64,000 nucleotides of DNA from Nectonema munidae. Taxonomy: Eukaryota > Nematomorpha > Nectonematoida > Nectonematidae. The notes beneath the pieces are model-generated. The model did not search any database, was not told the DNA's origin, and saw only the letters and a program-made list of their open reading frames with translations. Positions within the stretch are counted from its first letter, which is position 1. Every line of letters starts with the position of its first letter. Of this stretch, positions 33,887-46,715 are shown in pieces. The stretch is from assembly GCA_030549495.1 (NCBI GenBank), contig JAUIRK010000014.1, positions 372,001-436,000 on the forward strand, in the 5' to 3' direction. Both the position numbers and the translations under genes were made by a program.

Positions 33887-35203
33887 ATGACAGAATCCAA
33901 TAAACATTGTTGTGAAGAAAATGAAAATGACGTATCTAATTTCAAGGTTGCCAAAATTGAATTAAAAGATGATTCTAAGTTGAAAGCTGATGCTTACTCT
34001 GTACTCTTAGGCTCTAGCGTAAAAAGTTTAAACTGGAAAAAGTATGGCTCAGTTTACGCCTTTTCAAACTTGAAAAGTAAAGTTTGTAGTGACAAAGTTG
34101 CTTCTTTTGATCTTGATGGCACAATAATTACAACAAAATCTGGCTATACTTTTCCCCGAAATTGCAATGATTGGAAATTTTTATTCGATAAAAATATCAT
34201 ATACGATAAGATAAACGAATACAAGGAAAAAGGTTACACATTCATAATAATTAGCAATCAGCTTGGCATCGGCAATGGTAGTGTTAACTTGGAAGGCTTT
34301 AAATTAAAAATTGAAAACGTTTTCCGAAGCTTAAACGTTGAAGGAGAAGCATTTTTTAGCGTTAAAAGGGATTTTTCCCGAAAGCCGTGCATCGGCATTT
34401 GGAGATTGATAGAAAAATTGCACGAATGTGAAACAATTTCTAAAAGTGATTCCTTTTACGTTGGGGACGCCGCAGGACGTGTTTTCAATGATATTAAATC
34501 TGATCACTCTTCTGTTGATGCTCTTTTTGCCCGTAATTTGAAGGTGAAGTTTTACACACCAGAAGCCTTCTTTTTAGATGAAAATCATGGGTTTGACTTA
34601 ATCCAAAAGCCTCCATCTTTCAATCCTTCCCTATTCGTGTGTGAGAATGAAGACGTCGAAATGCATTTACCTCATGACCTTGGTAAAAACTTCGAAGTTA
34701 TTTTCATGATCGGATGTCCGGCTTCTGGGAAGAGCACTTTCGTACAACGCTACCTAACCCCGATGAATTACGAAATTTTTAGTTCGCTAAAGACAATTTT
34801 TAGAACGGATGATGATAGAATAAGAGAGCTTCTTTCTTCGCAAAAAAGGATCGTATTTGATACAGATAACGTAAATGCGAAATCAAGATCAAACTTTTTA
34901 TCAATATGCCGAGAATTTAAAAATTTATCTGCCATTCGTGCTTTTAAACTCACTACCACTGTGCACCACGCTAGACACAATTATATGTTTCGATTGTGTC
35001 AATCCTCAGCACTAGAAAGCATTGAAGGCAGCAGAAGTCATCAAGATACAAATACGAAAGTGCTTTTTAAAAATTTTCAAAAGGCTTACACTGAGCCAAC
35101 TCTCAGCGAAGGTTTTACTCATATTCACGAGATTGATTTCATTCCTAAATTCGATACTGTTGAAAAGAAAAATATATACTCCTTGTTCTTGCTTGAAGAT
35201 TGA
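33887..35203 (+). CDS. PNKP: PNKP-like polynucleotide 3'-phosphatase / 5'-kinase
   Basis: A single exon of 438 residues. PNKP restores 3'-OH and 5'-phosphate at DNA breaks for ligation. The phosphatase domain (residues about 75-230) keeps its HAD motifs: FDLDGTIIT with both Asp, SNQLGIG, FSRKPCIGIW and VGDAAGR. The kinase domain (about 265-438) has a good P-loop GCPASGKST, the lid-type ARHNYMFR and the C-terminal PTLSEGF. However, the segment that holds NRDTLG in vertebrate PNKP (RD being catalytic) reads EIFSSLKTIF, and DNTNPD reads DTDNVN. The phosphatase therefore looks intact while kinase chemistry is doubtful. No N-terminal FHA domain is present (vertebrate protein about 520 residues), so XRCC1/XRCC4 docking is not predicted unless an upstream exon exists. 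The gene converges with CIAO1. Confidence 0.93.
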   Translation: MTESNKHCCEENENDVSNFKVAKIELKDDSKLKADAYSVLLGSSVKSLNWKKYGSVYAFSNLKSKVCSDKVASFDLDGTIITTKSGYTFPRNCNDWKFLFDKNIIYDKINEYKEKGYTFIIISNQLGIGNGSVNLEGFKLKIENVFRSLNVEGEAFFSVKRDFSRKPCIGIWRLIEKLHECETISKSDSFYVGDAAGRVFNDIKSDHSSVDALFARNLKVKFYTPEAFFLDENHGFDLIQKPPSFNPSLFVCENEDVEMHLPHDLGKNFEVIFMIGCPASGKSTFVQRYLTPMNYEIFSSLKTIFRTDDDRIRELLSSQKRIVFDTDNVNAKSRSNFLSICREFKNLSAIRAFKLTTTVHHARHNYMFRLCQSSALESIEGSRSHQDTNTKVLFKNFQKAYTEPTLSEGFTHIHEIDFIPKFDTVEKKNIYSLFLLED

Positions 35204-35294
35204 TTAAAAGAAATCTTTGTTTTCATGTATACAAAGATAACATTTACTTAACCCTATTTTCATGTTATATCAATGATACGATTTTTCAGTCTAC

Positions 35295-35300
35295 AATAAA
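35295..35300 (+). terminator. Poly(A) signal of PNKP
   Basis: AATAAA about 92 bases after the PNKP stop codon, the first such hexamer downstream on this strand. Confidence 0.5.
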
Positions 35301-35812
35301 CGGAGTAACTAATGCACTGGCTCATGGTTAACCCGCATAGAATTTGAAATGCTTTTCTAATATAAAGATATAACCAGCTAAATATTTATTTCAATACTAG
35401 CCAACACCCAGACCACATAGGTTATATTTTTTGTTAATCTTAATCTAAAACAGCGTTTTTCTGGGTAATTCCTGCAATTATACTTGAAAAAATGTTGACA
35501 CAAAATTTTGAAAATTACATTAAAAGCAGCGATATATATGCGAGTTTTAAAAAACAAGCTAAATTTTTATCACGCTATCGAAAAATAATAAGAACCAGCT
35601 AATAAAAACGCAAAAAGACAACAGAAAGTATGACTGTATTATTACAAAATTGCATTTCGTGTATAAAAACTGTTGATATCGCCGCATGATGTACGAGTAT
35701 TATGCATTTACACATTTTAAGAAGACATTTAGAATGACAATTCTAGAAAAAGCATTGTTCTCAAGCAAGTACGCTATACTATATTTCGGTTATGGCGTTA
35801 TGCGAAGGGATA

Positions 35813-38800
35813 TTAGTCTTTGGGTAAGTAGCGCCAAACTTTAATTTTTCCGTCATCGCCAGCAGATGCAAGAATGCCATCACTATGGTTCGGTTTCCAC
35901 GCTAACGTGTTGATTTCTTTATCGTGGGCATTGTGTTGTGTCAGTTCCAGCGGCAGAACATTATTTGTTATGACAGCATCGTATACGTAGATTTGGTTTA
36001 AGGCGCCGGCTGTTGCGATTTTATTGAGCGGATAATTCCAGTCAATGCAATAAAGCGACTCGCTTCCACATTCCGAGGAATTGTGGGATAGGCAAAAGCT
36101 AACGCTTTTACTTTCGTTGTTCTGGTGTCGTGGAAATGGAAAAGACGAAACTTTGACACTGCCATCTTGACAACAAGAAGCAAGCATACTGCCTTAAAAT
36201 AAAAAACACATATAAATAGTACTTCCGTAGTCAAATCTATGTATGCTTAGTAATTTGATATTTTTTTGCTAAATCAATGAACATTTGGAACGATTGGCTC
36301 TTTTCGTTTACGCCCATTCTTAGTTAAGTATGACTAGAATTTTGTTTAGTTTAAAGTCAGATTGGTGAGTCGTGATTGCACTGTCGATTTTTTAAAGGAA
36401 TGAAAATAAGAAGTAACCTTGGGTGAAATCTTTTTAAAGTTTTGTATATAATACTAAATTAATTTTTATCACTGGCTGTGTTGAAATTAACTTAAAAAAT
36501 TGGTACTTGGATTTATATTGATATTTTTAGAACTAGAGTGTCGGAAATATTTGCTCAATTATAATTTAGGACGTATTTTTTCTTTGATATTTCGCATAAT
36601 TATTTCAGTACAAAAATATTGTTTATTTTGACCTCAAAAACAAACTTATTATAGTGAATTTTTACATAAAATGATATTCCTATTTTTAATGTTTTCTTTT
36701 CCAAAGATTTCACAATTCTAATGTCAAGTTAGTATAATAAGAAGACAACAAAAAATCACGTTAAATGTTTGGACAAAAAGAAGTTTAATGCTACCGTCAA
36801 GATTAAAAGAGAGGTCCCATACGATGCTGGCGTGCAGAGCAGTTTTGTAGTAGCATTCCCAATCGTTGCCACCTTCAGTGCTGTGGTAGTAGTGAACGGA
36901 GTTGTCATATGAGCAAGAAACCAAAAAATCCTCTTCACTGCCCGGTTTCCATGCCACCTGCTTCACATCACCTTCGTGTGTGTTCAAAATGCACTCACAC
37001 TCAACCTCATCATCATCGTCATCATCTATGAGAAAGGGCACTTCCCCCTCGTCGTTAGAGCAGGGGCTGTCTGGCGCTTTCACCTTCACACTCCATATCC
37101 ATACACTTTTATCTCGACTGCAAGTTGCTAAGTATTTTCCTGAATTCGAAAAACTCAATCCCTTCACTTCATTTTCATGACCTTTAAGTAAGTTGTATTT
37201 CAAATTTATAAATGTTCAAAAATAGAGCATGGATAAAGTTATTAAGCGCAAGACCCTCATTTCATACGGCCTTTAACAATTTTTTTTATTATTATTATTA
37301 GACTTAAATGTATTATTATATATCCAAGGGAATATATAACTTTTTTTTTTATCAAAAGGTAAATTTCAAATTCTGAGAAATGTCTTATTGAATGGGATCA
37401 TAGACATTACACATTAGTAGTTAGAAATGTATAAGTAAAATTTTTGTATTAAGGGCAGCCTTTCGACTGTAACATATGACCTTAATTGATGTTTGACCAT
37501 TTTACACGTTAGAGCCAACTTTCCAAGTATATAGCCTGCGTGAATGCGTATGATCAAGATTTTAATGTTCTCTGTAGCTATGTATACTCTTGTGTTACTT
37601 GTCTTACCTTGAAAACTGAGATTATGTTATATTTCAAATGTTAAAATCAGTAGTGAAATAAAATAAATGATACTAATTTAATCAAATGATATCAATCAAA
37701 AAATTAAAGAATTGTCTAAAAATAAATAAATATTCACTAGGATAAAATTTTTTTTACAAATTTAAATAAACATTATGCATTACACCATTTTCATAATTAA
37801 TTTTTACATTGAATAAGCATTAAAAATCTTTTTTCAACTTTTACTGATCTTGGTCGATTATTCTTTAGCAAAGAATATAAAAAAGGAACAAAATTTAGCT
37901 TTTTTCTTTTTAATTTCAGCAACACCAATATTTTTTGATCCCTTATAATGCTGATGTTTTCATTTACATCGTGTCTTCACAGACCTGTTTGATGGAATGG
38001 CTTTTAATATGCGTATTTTTAATGAATTCTAGGTGTGTATTCCTAGTCTTAAAGTATAAATCTAATTTGTTTACATTTAATTCTTAATTAAAATGCAGAA
38101 GAAACTATTAGTGTTTTTTGCTTTATTAACACATATAAAACTCTTATAAATTAAAAGAATTAGTTTCACGTCATTCAATTTTTTGCATACCAAAGTGCTA
38201 ATTATATCCAAGAACCGTCATCTAGTGATAATAATTAATCAAATTTTCCAGTTCTTGCCTGTTTATTTTTCATTATCACCATTTTAATCACAACAATTGA
38301 AATATCAAAGGAAATCTCAATTGATTTACGATAAAACTAAAAAGTTGAATTTATTGACCATAAAGTTTTTAAAGTCAAACTTAATGTTTTTATTTCTAAA
38401 AGTATTCTAGGTTATAGATGTAAAACTAGTTCCCCGGTGCGGTTCTTTTAAATTTATTAAAAGCCAAAACAGAACTAGGTTTGACTTTAGTAAATTTTTT
38501 TTTGAATAAATTGATTTGTTTTTCTTTTAAAATATATTATATATTTTTTTTAATTTTACTTAAGTTTTTATTCGATTTTATTTTTCAATTTTTTTCTTCT
38601 ACAATTTATTTTTCAAATATGTGGACTCATGGCATAGAAAATCCATAATTTTGAATCCTTTTGTTAAAAGAAATAAAGAGGGTTCTAGTGGATAGCTTGC
38701 ATAAGCATAAGAATTCATCTTTGAAAAGGCAAAGAACAATTCCAAATTTTATTCAAATTGATGAAAATTTTTTTGTTTAGCTATAGCTTTTTTAAACTTT

Positions 38801-41800
38801 CTTTTGAGCTTGAAGTATTAAAATTCAAAACAATTTAGAAATCAAAGCAAAGTTTTTTGATGTCTTTTGTCTGGAAAATATTCACTTCTCGAAAAATGTG
38901 CCTTATTTCTAACATCTATTTTTTCTTTAATATGCATATCTAAATCAGCATTTATTTTCACATATAAATATGATGAAAAATAAATACCTTAAGAGACCTA
39001 CACTTAAATAGCTGTCAAGAATAGCCCCAACACAGAAAAAATATTAGTAAATTCCACACATTAGATAGTTCAGTGAAATTTTTTGTTCGCAAATTGACTC
39101 ACGTTCGGAAATACAATTGTGAGTAATAAATTAGCATATCTGACACATTACAAATGTGTAGCTGGCAAAGGTCTGAAATAGAGACAGTCCAATACTGAAT
39201 TAGTTGTTATACAAAACTGGTAAAGTGATGAATAGGCATACAAATTCAACCATTTTATCATTTTGACTGTGTTCGATCAATTTGTGTTATTGCGTTAATT
39301 TCAATTATTCCTTCAAATCAATTACGTTCATGTTCCTTCTTCATTCACCAAAAGATTTTGCTTCGGTATTGAACGGCTCTTTCAGATTTTCCGTCTCTAC
39401 GCTTAATTCAGTTTGTTTTTGTTTGAAATTTCACCTCCCTTCTTTTAGTTTGCGATTTTCGCCTTCTACTTTCTATTGGAGTAAGAATTTTATTCTTAAC
39501 AATTAAAATGTTTTATTTGTCTTAATAATTATTCGAAAAATGTTTTAACAATTGAAATATTTTAATGATCTTTTTATTCGAACAACTAGGCATTTCCAAA
39601 AGTTATTTACTCATTACGAAAAACGCCCTGACGCCAAAATTAAATGTTATTATTGCGATAAGCCTTACTCGCATAAAAATGGACTTTTAAGACATTTTAG
39701 AGTCAAACACAATCAAGGTAACTTGGTAGTCGATAACAAATGCAATTTTGGTTACATATTTGATCAAAAAAGTTCTAGCAGAGATGTTATTTAGTTTGAG
39801 ACTTCACGTAACAACACTCATAGATGAAGATTGCTCCGATATAAATGTTAAGATTCTTGCCATGTTTTTTTTAATTAAGGGAAGAGTATAAAATATAAAG
39901 AAGATTTTATCTATGGACTACATTTTTTCATTAGTTAATCAGAATTGTTTTTCTACTGTTGGGTATATGCATGATTTTTAGGATTCTAAAAATGCCAAAG
40001 TAGTTTAGGTAATGATCCATTTTTACAAATTTTTCTACATTACGATGATTTCACGATATCAAACTTGATTTGAATTGAGTGTTGTTCATTTCACTCCGGA
40101 GAATATTCCACCTGTCTATCGTTCCAAACTGAAGTCTATACAACTAAAGTTAAGTTAAGTTGTTTGTGACGTTCGCACCCATCCTTTCGGATACCGTGGC
40201 CCGCCCGGAATGCTGAGTCCAGGTCTACCTGGACTTTCTATCCCACTAAACGCCTACCGGCCCTTGTTACTGCATAGCTATACCTTGTTATATATTTTAT
40301 TTTACAAGAATGTATGTTAGAAATATATAAATACAGCTGAGTGAACGATACAATCCTAACGCGAACGCTCCCTATTTGGGAAACAATCTTAAAGTCTAGT
40401 GATAGCTTGATTACTAACAAGGTTAGAATCGGGTCGCCAGAGAACTACCAACTAAATTTGGGTTTAATGAAATGATTAGGCCTTTGTTCAAGGACTTGAA
40501 ATATATAGAAACGGTAGGTATTGATATAATCGAAAATGAACAGAATTTTAACTTTAAGGGTTTTCTTTGTGGAGCGATGGCTGGCAATTTAGGCACACAC
40601 ATTTTTGGTGGTTTTGAAAAATCATTTAACACTTATAGATACTGTAGATTTTGTTTTGCAGATAAGCAAACGTTTCAAAAAAACTTGAAATCAAACAGTT
40701 TTGTATTGAGAACTTCTGATACATTTTCACAGAAAGATACCAGATTTTCAAAGGTATACATCAAATTTGATTCTATTTTGAACTCTAAAATATTTTCATG
40801 TTTTTGAATGTCTTTTGTATGATTTGAGCCATGACGTTTTTGAAGGAGTTGTGGTCATTTCTCTCGTAGTTGAAGATTTAATTGGGCAAAATTACTTTAA
40901 TATTAATACTTTAAACTATAGGCCTAACAACTTCAAATTTAAAAATAATGATTTTAGGCCAAGACTTTTTCATACACCAACAACAATATTACTATACTAG
41001 ATACGTGTTTCCATCACAATCAAATCAACAGTTTAGCTGTGCAAGCACACCTTTAAGCTCTAAATAGTAGGTTTCTTAATGTAATTAAGTTCAATAACTT
41101 AATCCATCCAGATGACTTCGTTCCTCAAGGACTTTTAATAAAGCTAACTCTAAAACAAGAACGGGAAAAAAGGATGTGAAAACTTGACTTGACTTGGCGT
41201 ATTTGTTTGTGTCTAGATAACTAATTAAGATAACTAATGTAAGCAAATTGGGGTTTTTATGTTAAAATTTCTAATTTATTAACTTCTTTACGTGTATTTT
41301 GAGGGTGCGGTTTTGTTCAAATTTGCATGCCTTTTTAATGAAAATTTTACAAGCATTTTAAGCAGACCCTTGAATGAATCAATAGCAGTTGACATTTTAG
41401 TTTTAGACTGTTTAGAAAGTGCTAAAAAGATGGCTTTTTTCTCAACGGGCAATTTGTTTGTCAAGAAAACTCATTTTTAATAATTTTTTAACGCTTTTTA
41501 TTCTCTATGTTTTTAATCCTTAAAGAGTGTGTCAAAACCATGTGATTCCAGAAGAAGTTTTTTTCAAATCAAAAACAAGCGGGAAAAAGAATCATTTAAA
41601 TTTACTTTGAAATTATGAAAGAAAAACGATGTCTTGAAAAAAATGAATTTTAATTTTTGCTTTTAAATAAATTGCTTTTTCAATTTTTGTTTTATCTTTG
41701 CTGTTTAATATGTAATGAAAAACCGAACTAGATCAGAATCAGAACTAGATCCTTTTAGAACAAATCATCCATAAATAGGCCTATTGTAATACAATATAAA

Positions 41801-42959
41801 AGTATACTGATTCGTTAGTTTTACACGTTTGATATACGTTGGCTAACGTGATTAGTTAAAGTTGTCAGTGATAACTTTGAATAGTTGTTTCCAACAATTT
41901 GAGAGTGCAAAAGTTATCTACGAACTAAATAGTGAAAATGAGAACAGTAATTAAACCAGTTAAATTAGTGAAGTCGACTACTTTTTTTTCTAACAGGAAC
42001 ATAAAGATTGAATTTACTATATAAGGCACTCCTTACTCTAACACAATTATTACAGAATCTAAACGTGTTTTTTGATATGCTGGATTGTTTTCTTATAAAT
42101 TGCATTTAAGATTGTCTGTATCAAGCTTAGATGCTCTTTGTTTTTTAAGATCATATTTTCAAAAAAAGAAGTGTTAGTTATTCCGTAAAAGATTTTTTGC
42201 TCGTAGCTATTTCGTTTTATGTGTTACAAAGTTTATCATTTTTTCAAAATAAACATTTTTACTTTCACTATAAAATTTTTTAACGTTTTTCAAAAACCTG
42301 TTTTATCCAGTTTTGAAAGAAACATTTGTTCTAAGAACCGTTTTCGAGTTTTTCAGTTTTTTTACATATAAAAATGACTTTCTTATGCCCTAATAATGGG
42401 GTTAATGAGAATAAAACATGGTGGATGAGAAATAATAATAAACAAAAGAAAGTAGAGCAATAATAATCATTATCTGTCACAAACTTAATTTGTTGAGGGT
42501 AGGGTACTCTATATAGTATATAGCTGAGTATCAAGCTTATATACGTATCCTCAATAAAAAAATTAATTTCCTAAATAATAATCTATGAAAGACAATTGCA
42601 AATAAAATCATAAAGTCACCTTCCAAATTAAGAATACATTTAAAACTTTTTGATAAATTTTCTTCATCTTGCTCCATTTTCCAAATAGCGATAGTAGAGT
42701 CGAAACTGGCAGAAGCAATCAAGTTAGCAGGTGACCATGCGATTCTGCGAATAGTCCTGGAATGACCTTCATCTAAACACCACCTGCAAGTCCACTCTTC
42801 TAATTCCTTGGAATGCGAAATTTCCTTTTGTTTCGCCCAAATGAAAATTTTTTTATTCGATCCGCAAGATGCAAGATATTCTTTAGACGGATGCCATTTT
42901 ATATCCCATATAACGTCATGTGTTGTTGATATCGTAAATAAACACTCCAAATGAGGCAT
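35813..42959 (-). CDS. CIAO1: CIAO1-type WD40 protein (cytosolic Fe-S assembly)
   Basis: Scaffold of the CIA targeting complex, which with CIAO2B and MMS19 delivers Fe-S clusters to cytosolic and nuclear proteins. Three exons join in frame: 42620-42959, 36795-37181 and 35813-36192, giving 368 residues (human about 339). Junctions: exon 1 LEG|H with donor GTGACT, exon 2 LDG|S with donor GTAGCA; introns of 5438 and 602 bp. Seven WD40 blades are apparent, e.g. [50 protein letters not shown] with [22 protein letters not shown] and [17 protein letters not shown]. An acidic insert in blade 3 ([11 protein letters not shown], exon 2) accounts for part of the extra length. Start MPHLECLF at 42959. The large first intron holds transposon debris. 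Confidence 0.93.
37182..39551. other. CIAO1 intron 1, 3' part, no gene seen
   Basis: AT-rich intronic sequence with no convincing exon on either strand. Confidence 0.4.
39552..41480 (+). pseudogene. Decayed transposon protein in CIAO1 intron 1
   Basis: Runs opposite to CIAO1. Blocks in order: a C2H2 zinc finger [35 protein letters not shown] (about 40103-40150); [19 protein letters not shown] to [18 protein letters not shown] and YRYCRFC (40472-40670); [23 protein letters not shown] (40820-40920). The order resembles a repeat-encoded family of fish and invertebrates with PPKYRSSLKSIQLL, LGDNLGL..ILGF, C.FC and HDIFEG motifs; I cannot assign it to a named superfamily with confidence. Stops and frame changes break it, and a 301 bp repeat has inserted at 40149. 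Confidence 0.6.
40149..40449. mobile_element. Short dispersed repeat inserted in the intronic transposon
   Basis: CAACTAAA lies on both sides (40141-40148 and about 40450-40457), consistent with an 8 bp duplication, and the host reading frame resumes after it. It contains a GC-rich core (40159-40218) that recurs at 59569-59628. The other end has TCGGGTCGCCAGAGAAC. Class not determined; a SINE or other short retroelement end is possible. Confidence 0.6.
41481..42619. other. CIAO1 intron 1, 5' part, no gene seen
   Basis: AT-rich intronic sequence. GAACTAGAT- and GTTCTAAGAACC-like strings are present, but no complete element is defined. Confidence 0.4.
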
Positions 42960-44704
42960 ACGTCAATAAGCAAATTCAACTGAAATATAGGAGCCTTCAA
43001 AATTCATCCATTTATATTCACAGATAACTTGTGCTATGAAAATACAGAACCACGATCTTAATACTAAATTTGAAATAATGAATATTTAAATCTGGGTAAA
43101 TAAGGAATAAAGAGAGGCGATACGTTTGATTGTTTCTTTTTGAGAAAATAAAGAATTTTAAATTCTTAAAGTTTTGAAAAAGTGATTATAAGTTACAAAT
43201 GTATTAATATGCTCATTAAGTATTAATTTTAACCAAGGCAAAAATATTAATTAAACATATTTTTAAATATTTGGCGATTCCGACTCCACCTATTTGTAAT
43301 TTTTGAGATTACAATTCATTTATGTATAATTTTTTTTTAACATTAATGACTCCACATACATATTTTTTTTGATTTTAACTTTAAAAAAATTATAATTACG
43401 CAAGATCAAATTTTCTGTTTCAAATATTATGGATCTCCTAAAAGTGTGATATGACATCTATCATATTTTAAGGTAGCCTGTGAATGTCAATTTTAGATAT
43501 TCATTAAAAGATTTCCTAAAATGTAGACATTTCTGCTTTGTGTTGCAAGGAAAATGTTTGATCTATTTTCTTCAACATAATTTATTAAAATCTATTCGTT
43601 TGTATTTGTAGTTTAACGTCATTCTTGTATTGTCTTCAAAATGATTTTTAATTTATTGTCTATAACCTTTTTATCTAAGACAAAACAACTGAATTTATCC
43701 TAAATTTTTTTCCAAAGGTAATATTGGCTTAAAAATTTTTTCCTAAAAACTCTCGACTCATAAACTGAGTTATGATGCTTCCTTACAAACTAATTTAAAT
43801 ATAAAATAAAAAAGTTCATTCTTTAATTTTATTGAATTTTCAGCCCTTTTCTATGAGTTGCAAGAATACCGCAGGCTTGGACTAAAATAATAAACATTTT
43901 ATGCTGCGTTTTTGTACACTAAAAAAGCGTCTATGAATTTACTTTGTAATCCAACATATATGAATATAACTATTTATGTCGCAATAATTATTATTACTAC
44001 TCCTTTTCAAAACGGGGTGAATCCAGACTTGGATTCCACAACCCTGATTGCAGACAAAAAAAATTTTATTGTTCATATATTCAATGTATAATAAAATAAC
44101 ACAAAAAAAGAATATAAATTGCAGCTTTCAAATACTTAAGATAAAAATACGTATATAAAAACATTTTAATATCAAAATAAGTATAGCATATATTTTTTAA
44201 TAAAATAAAATTTTAGCGACAATCAATCTTGTGCTCTTCCTCAACATTTTGCTGTGAATCGGCTTTTTCTTACTTGCCTTAAATTAAAAATTCGCATCGA
44301 ACTCAAATTAGCAGATGAACATTTGCAAGATAGAACCTGAAATCAAAATGCTATCTCAAAACAAAAAAGTCTTTAATTGCATAAAAATAATTTTTTGTTT
44401 ATGCAATTTAGCTAAATAAAAAATAGTCTTTAGTAGCATTTTGTTTAAAAAAAACTATGACAAATTGTAAACAGCCTTTAAACAAAAAATTCACCGCCCC
44501 TGGATTAGTCGTTGAAGTGTTGGGCATTGATCCAGTATTCTTGGTTGCGTTCGAGATCAGTAATTTATCTGTTCAGTTATGAAAAAATCGTGCTGTTATC
44601 AGAATAGTCATATTTAACAAAATGTTTCTCAGTTTCAAATTAATTTTTTTAGTAAGAAATAGTATTGAATTCAAAGTTGGCTATTTTAAAAATAGGTTAT
44701 ACAT
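42960..44704. other. Gene-free stretch upstream of CIAO1
   Basis: AT-rich, with no supported exon. It would include the CIAO1 5' UTR and promoter; no specific site recognised. Confidence 0.4.
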
Positions 44705-46715
44705 CAGGGGCGCACATCCTTAAAATTATTAGGGGGGGGGGGGCATATTTTTTTTTGCAATTTTCAAAATTACTGGTTCTGGAAATACCACGGGAGACCA
44801 AATATTCAAGCAATCCTTTAAAATAAAGTGTATTCAGCGCATACATAAATTTATAAGACTACTTTATATTTTTTTACAAATTTGGTGAAATTTAAATACT
44901 ATACTTCCAACGAAAATATTTTAATTAAATTAGCATATCGCATATACGCTAATTTAAAAAAATCCAAAATTGTTAGGAGGCGAATAGGCTTTTCATTTGA
45001 AAATGAAGTAGTCGATCAGGCACCCTACAGGAATTGATGAAAGGATATTTGATTGATAGAGAAAACAACTGAAAACAAATAACTGAATGTTGGAGAGTTT
45101 TATATGAGTGAATGTAGTCTGAAGGAAAAGAGTCTACTAGACACCCTGCGATGTTTATATGAAAAAAATGTGATTGATTTAGGGGAGGGGGTACATCCTT
45201 GAAATTATTGGAAGGGCGGACTTTCAAGCGTCTTCCAAAAAAGACTACAAATTTTTCTGAATTCCTACTCCTTTCTTGTCTATTCTATTTCATTCTTAAT
45301 TAAGCTTAATGTAAACTTTAACCCCCGCCCTATTAAGCTTAATGTCAACAATGAGGACTTATATATAGCTCCTTCTTTCTCACTTCAAATAGATGCGCAC
45401 CATCTCCAAATTATGTGTAGAAAAGGGGTAAAGAAATCAATTAACAATAAATAATCTTCCTAAAAAATGTTTTATTGAGAAAAATAAATAAAAAAAAACA
45501 CATCCAAATTACATAACTTTTCTGAGGTAATTTCTATCAAAAATGTAAAATAGAACTAAAGTTAGAAAACTTTGTATTAGAATTTTTTCATTCTTTTTAG
45601 TGTATAAGAATAAGTGTAAGTTAGTTAGACTCTCAAAAAAGGGTATAAAATAAAGATAAAATTGTGCAAACAAAAAATTAAGATTTCATTACTTCATTTT
45701 TCTCAGCATCATTCAAAAATAGTTTAAAAGCTAAATTGGTTCAAGCTACAAAAATCTACAAAATGTAAAATAACTTTTAACATTTTGCAATGATTTGCCT
45801 TTTATAATAACTTTTAAGGAGTCTATCAGAAAAAGTTATAGAGCTTCAACAAAAACTAAAAAATTTTACAACATAACTTAGGTTTTTTGAAAACTAATTT
45901 GACGTATCCCCTACAGCTCTATGGGTGGCATGGCAGGTTGGTTGATATGATGGACTCAGCACGGAAGCCTCTGGATTCGATTCCTTATCGATACCAATTT
46001 GTTCATAGTTTGACATAAGCGGTACATCAGTGCCTGGTCAATGAAAATACATACGCTGCACCTTTTACTCAAAATTGAAAAATTTGCTACATAATTAACA
46101 TAAGAGAGAAAGGAAACAAAATAAACTAATAAAGCAATTTTCACTATTTTAAACTGAAACTCTCTGTTCTCAGAATAATGTCAAAATAATAGGAGGCATA
46201 AAAATGAGATAGCTTATTTGATATTTTTAAGTTTTTATAAGCAGCAAAAGCCAACGTTGAATTAGCTAACCCTTATAATAAAATTGTAACGATTGAAAAC
46301 TATTTTTCCCTCATTTAAAAACAAACAAATTTTCCTTTTTGCAACATGTTTGGTGTATTGATGGAACTAAATTTTTACCAAAAATCTCTGTGATTAATTT
46401 GAATAGCTGAACTTTGGTATCATGAAGAAAGGTTCTGAAAATATTAAACTTATATTCCGCTAAAAACTAGTTTCTAATGAGATAAAATAGAATTATTTTT
46501 AATTTAACTCTAAATACAAATTGGAGAGAAGAGAGCTGAATGAGATAGGAGAGCTTGAACAAGAGAAGAGAGCTTGAGTGAGAGAAGAGAGCTTGAGTGA
46601 TTGAGTTTTAGCAGAGAAAGCGAAAGAGAAAAACAGAGAAGGAGACAGAAAGAGAAATAGAATCATTGTGACAGATGAGAAAATCTAGTGGATCATCAAC
46701 ATGTGTTTGCTCAAA
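44705..46715. mobile_element. Second copy of the composite hAT-like element, 3' truncated
   Basis: Starts CAGGGGCGCACATCC and follows the copy at 6790-10554 through the tRNA-like segment to ATCATCAACATGTGTTTGCTC (about 46700), where similarity ends before the right terminus. It lacks the tandem left end, the GGGGCATTTTT insertion, the 52 bp repeat MITE and the 197 bp MITE found in the first copy. Near 46525-46600 the purine-rich GAGAGAAGAGAGCTTGAGT phrase is repeated three times. Confidence 0.8.

Noticed and set aside
36902-37180. 92-residue plus-strand frame
   Set aside because: Antisense shadow of CIAO1 exon 2, which has clear WD40 coding.
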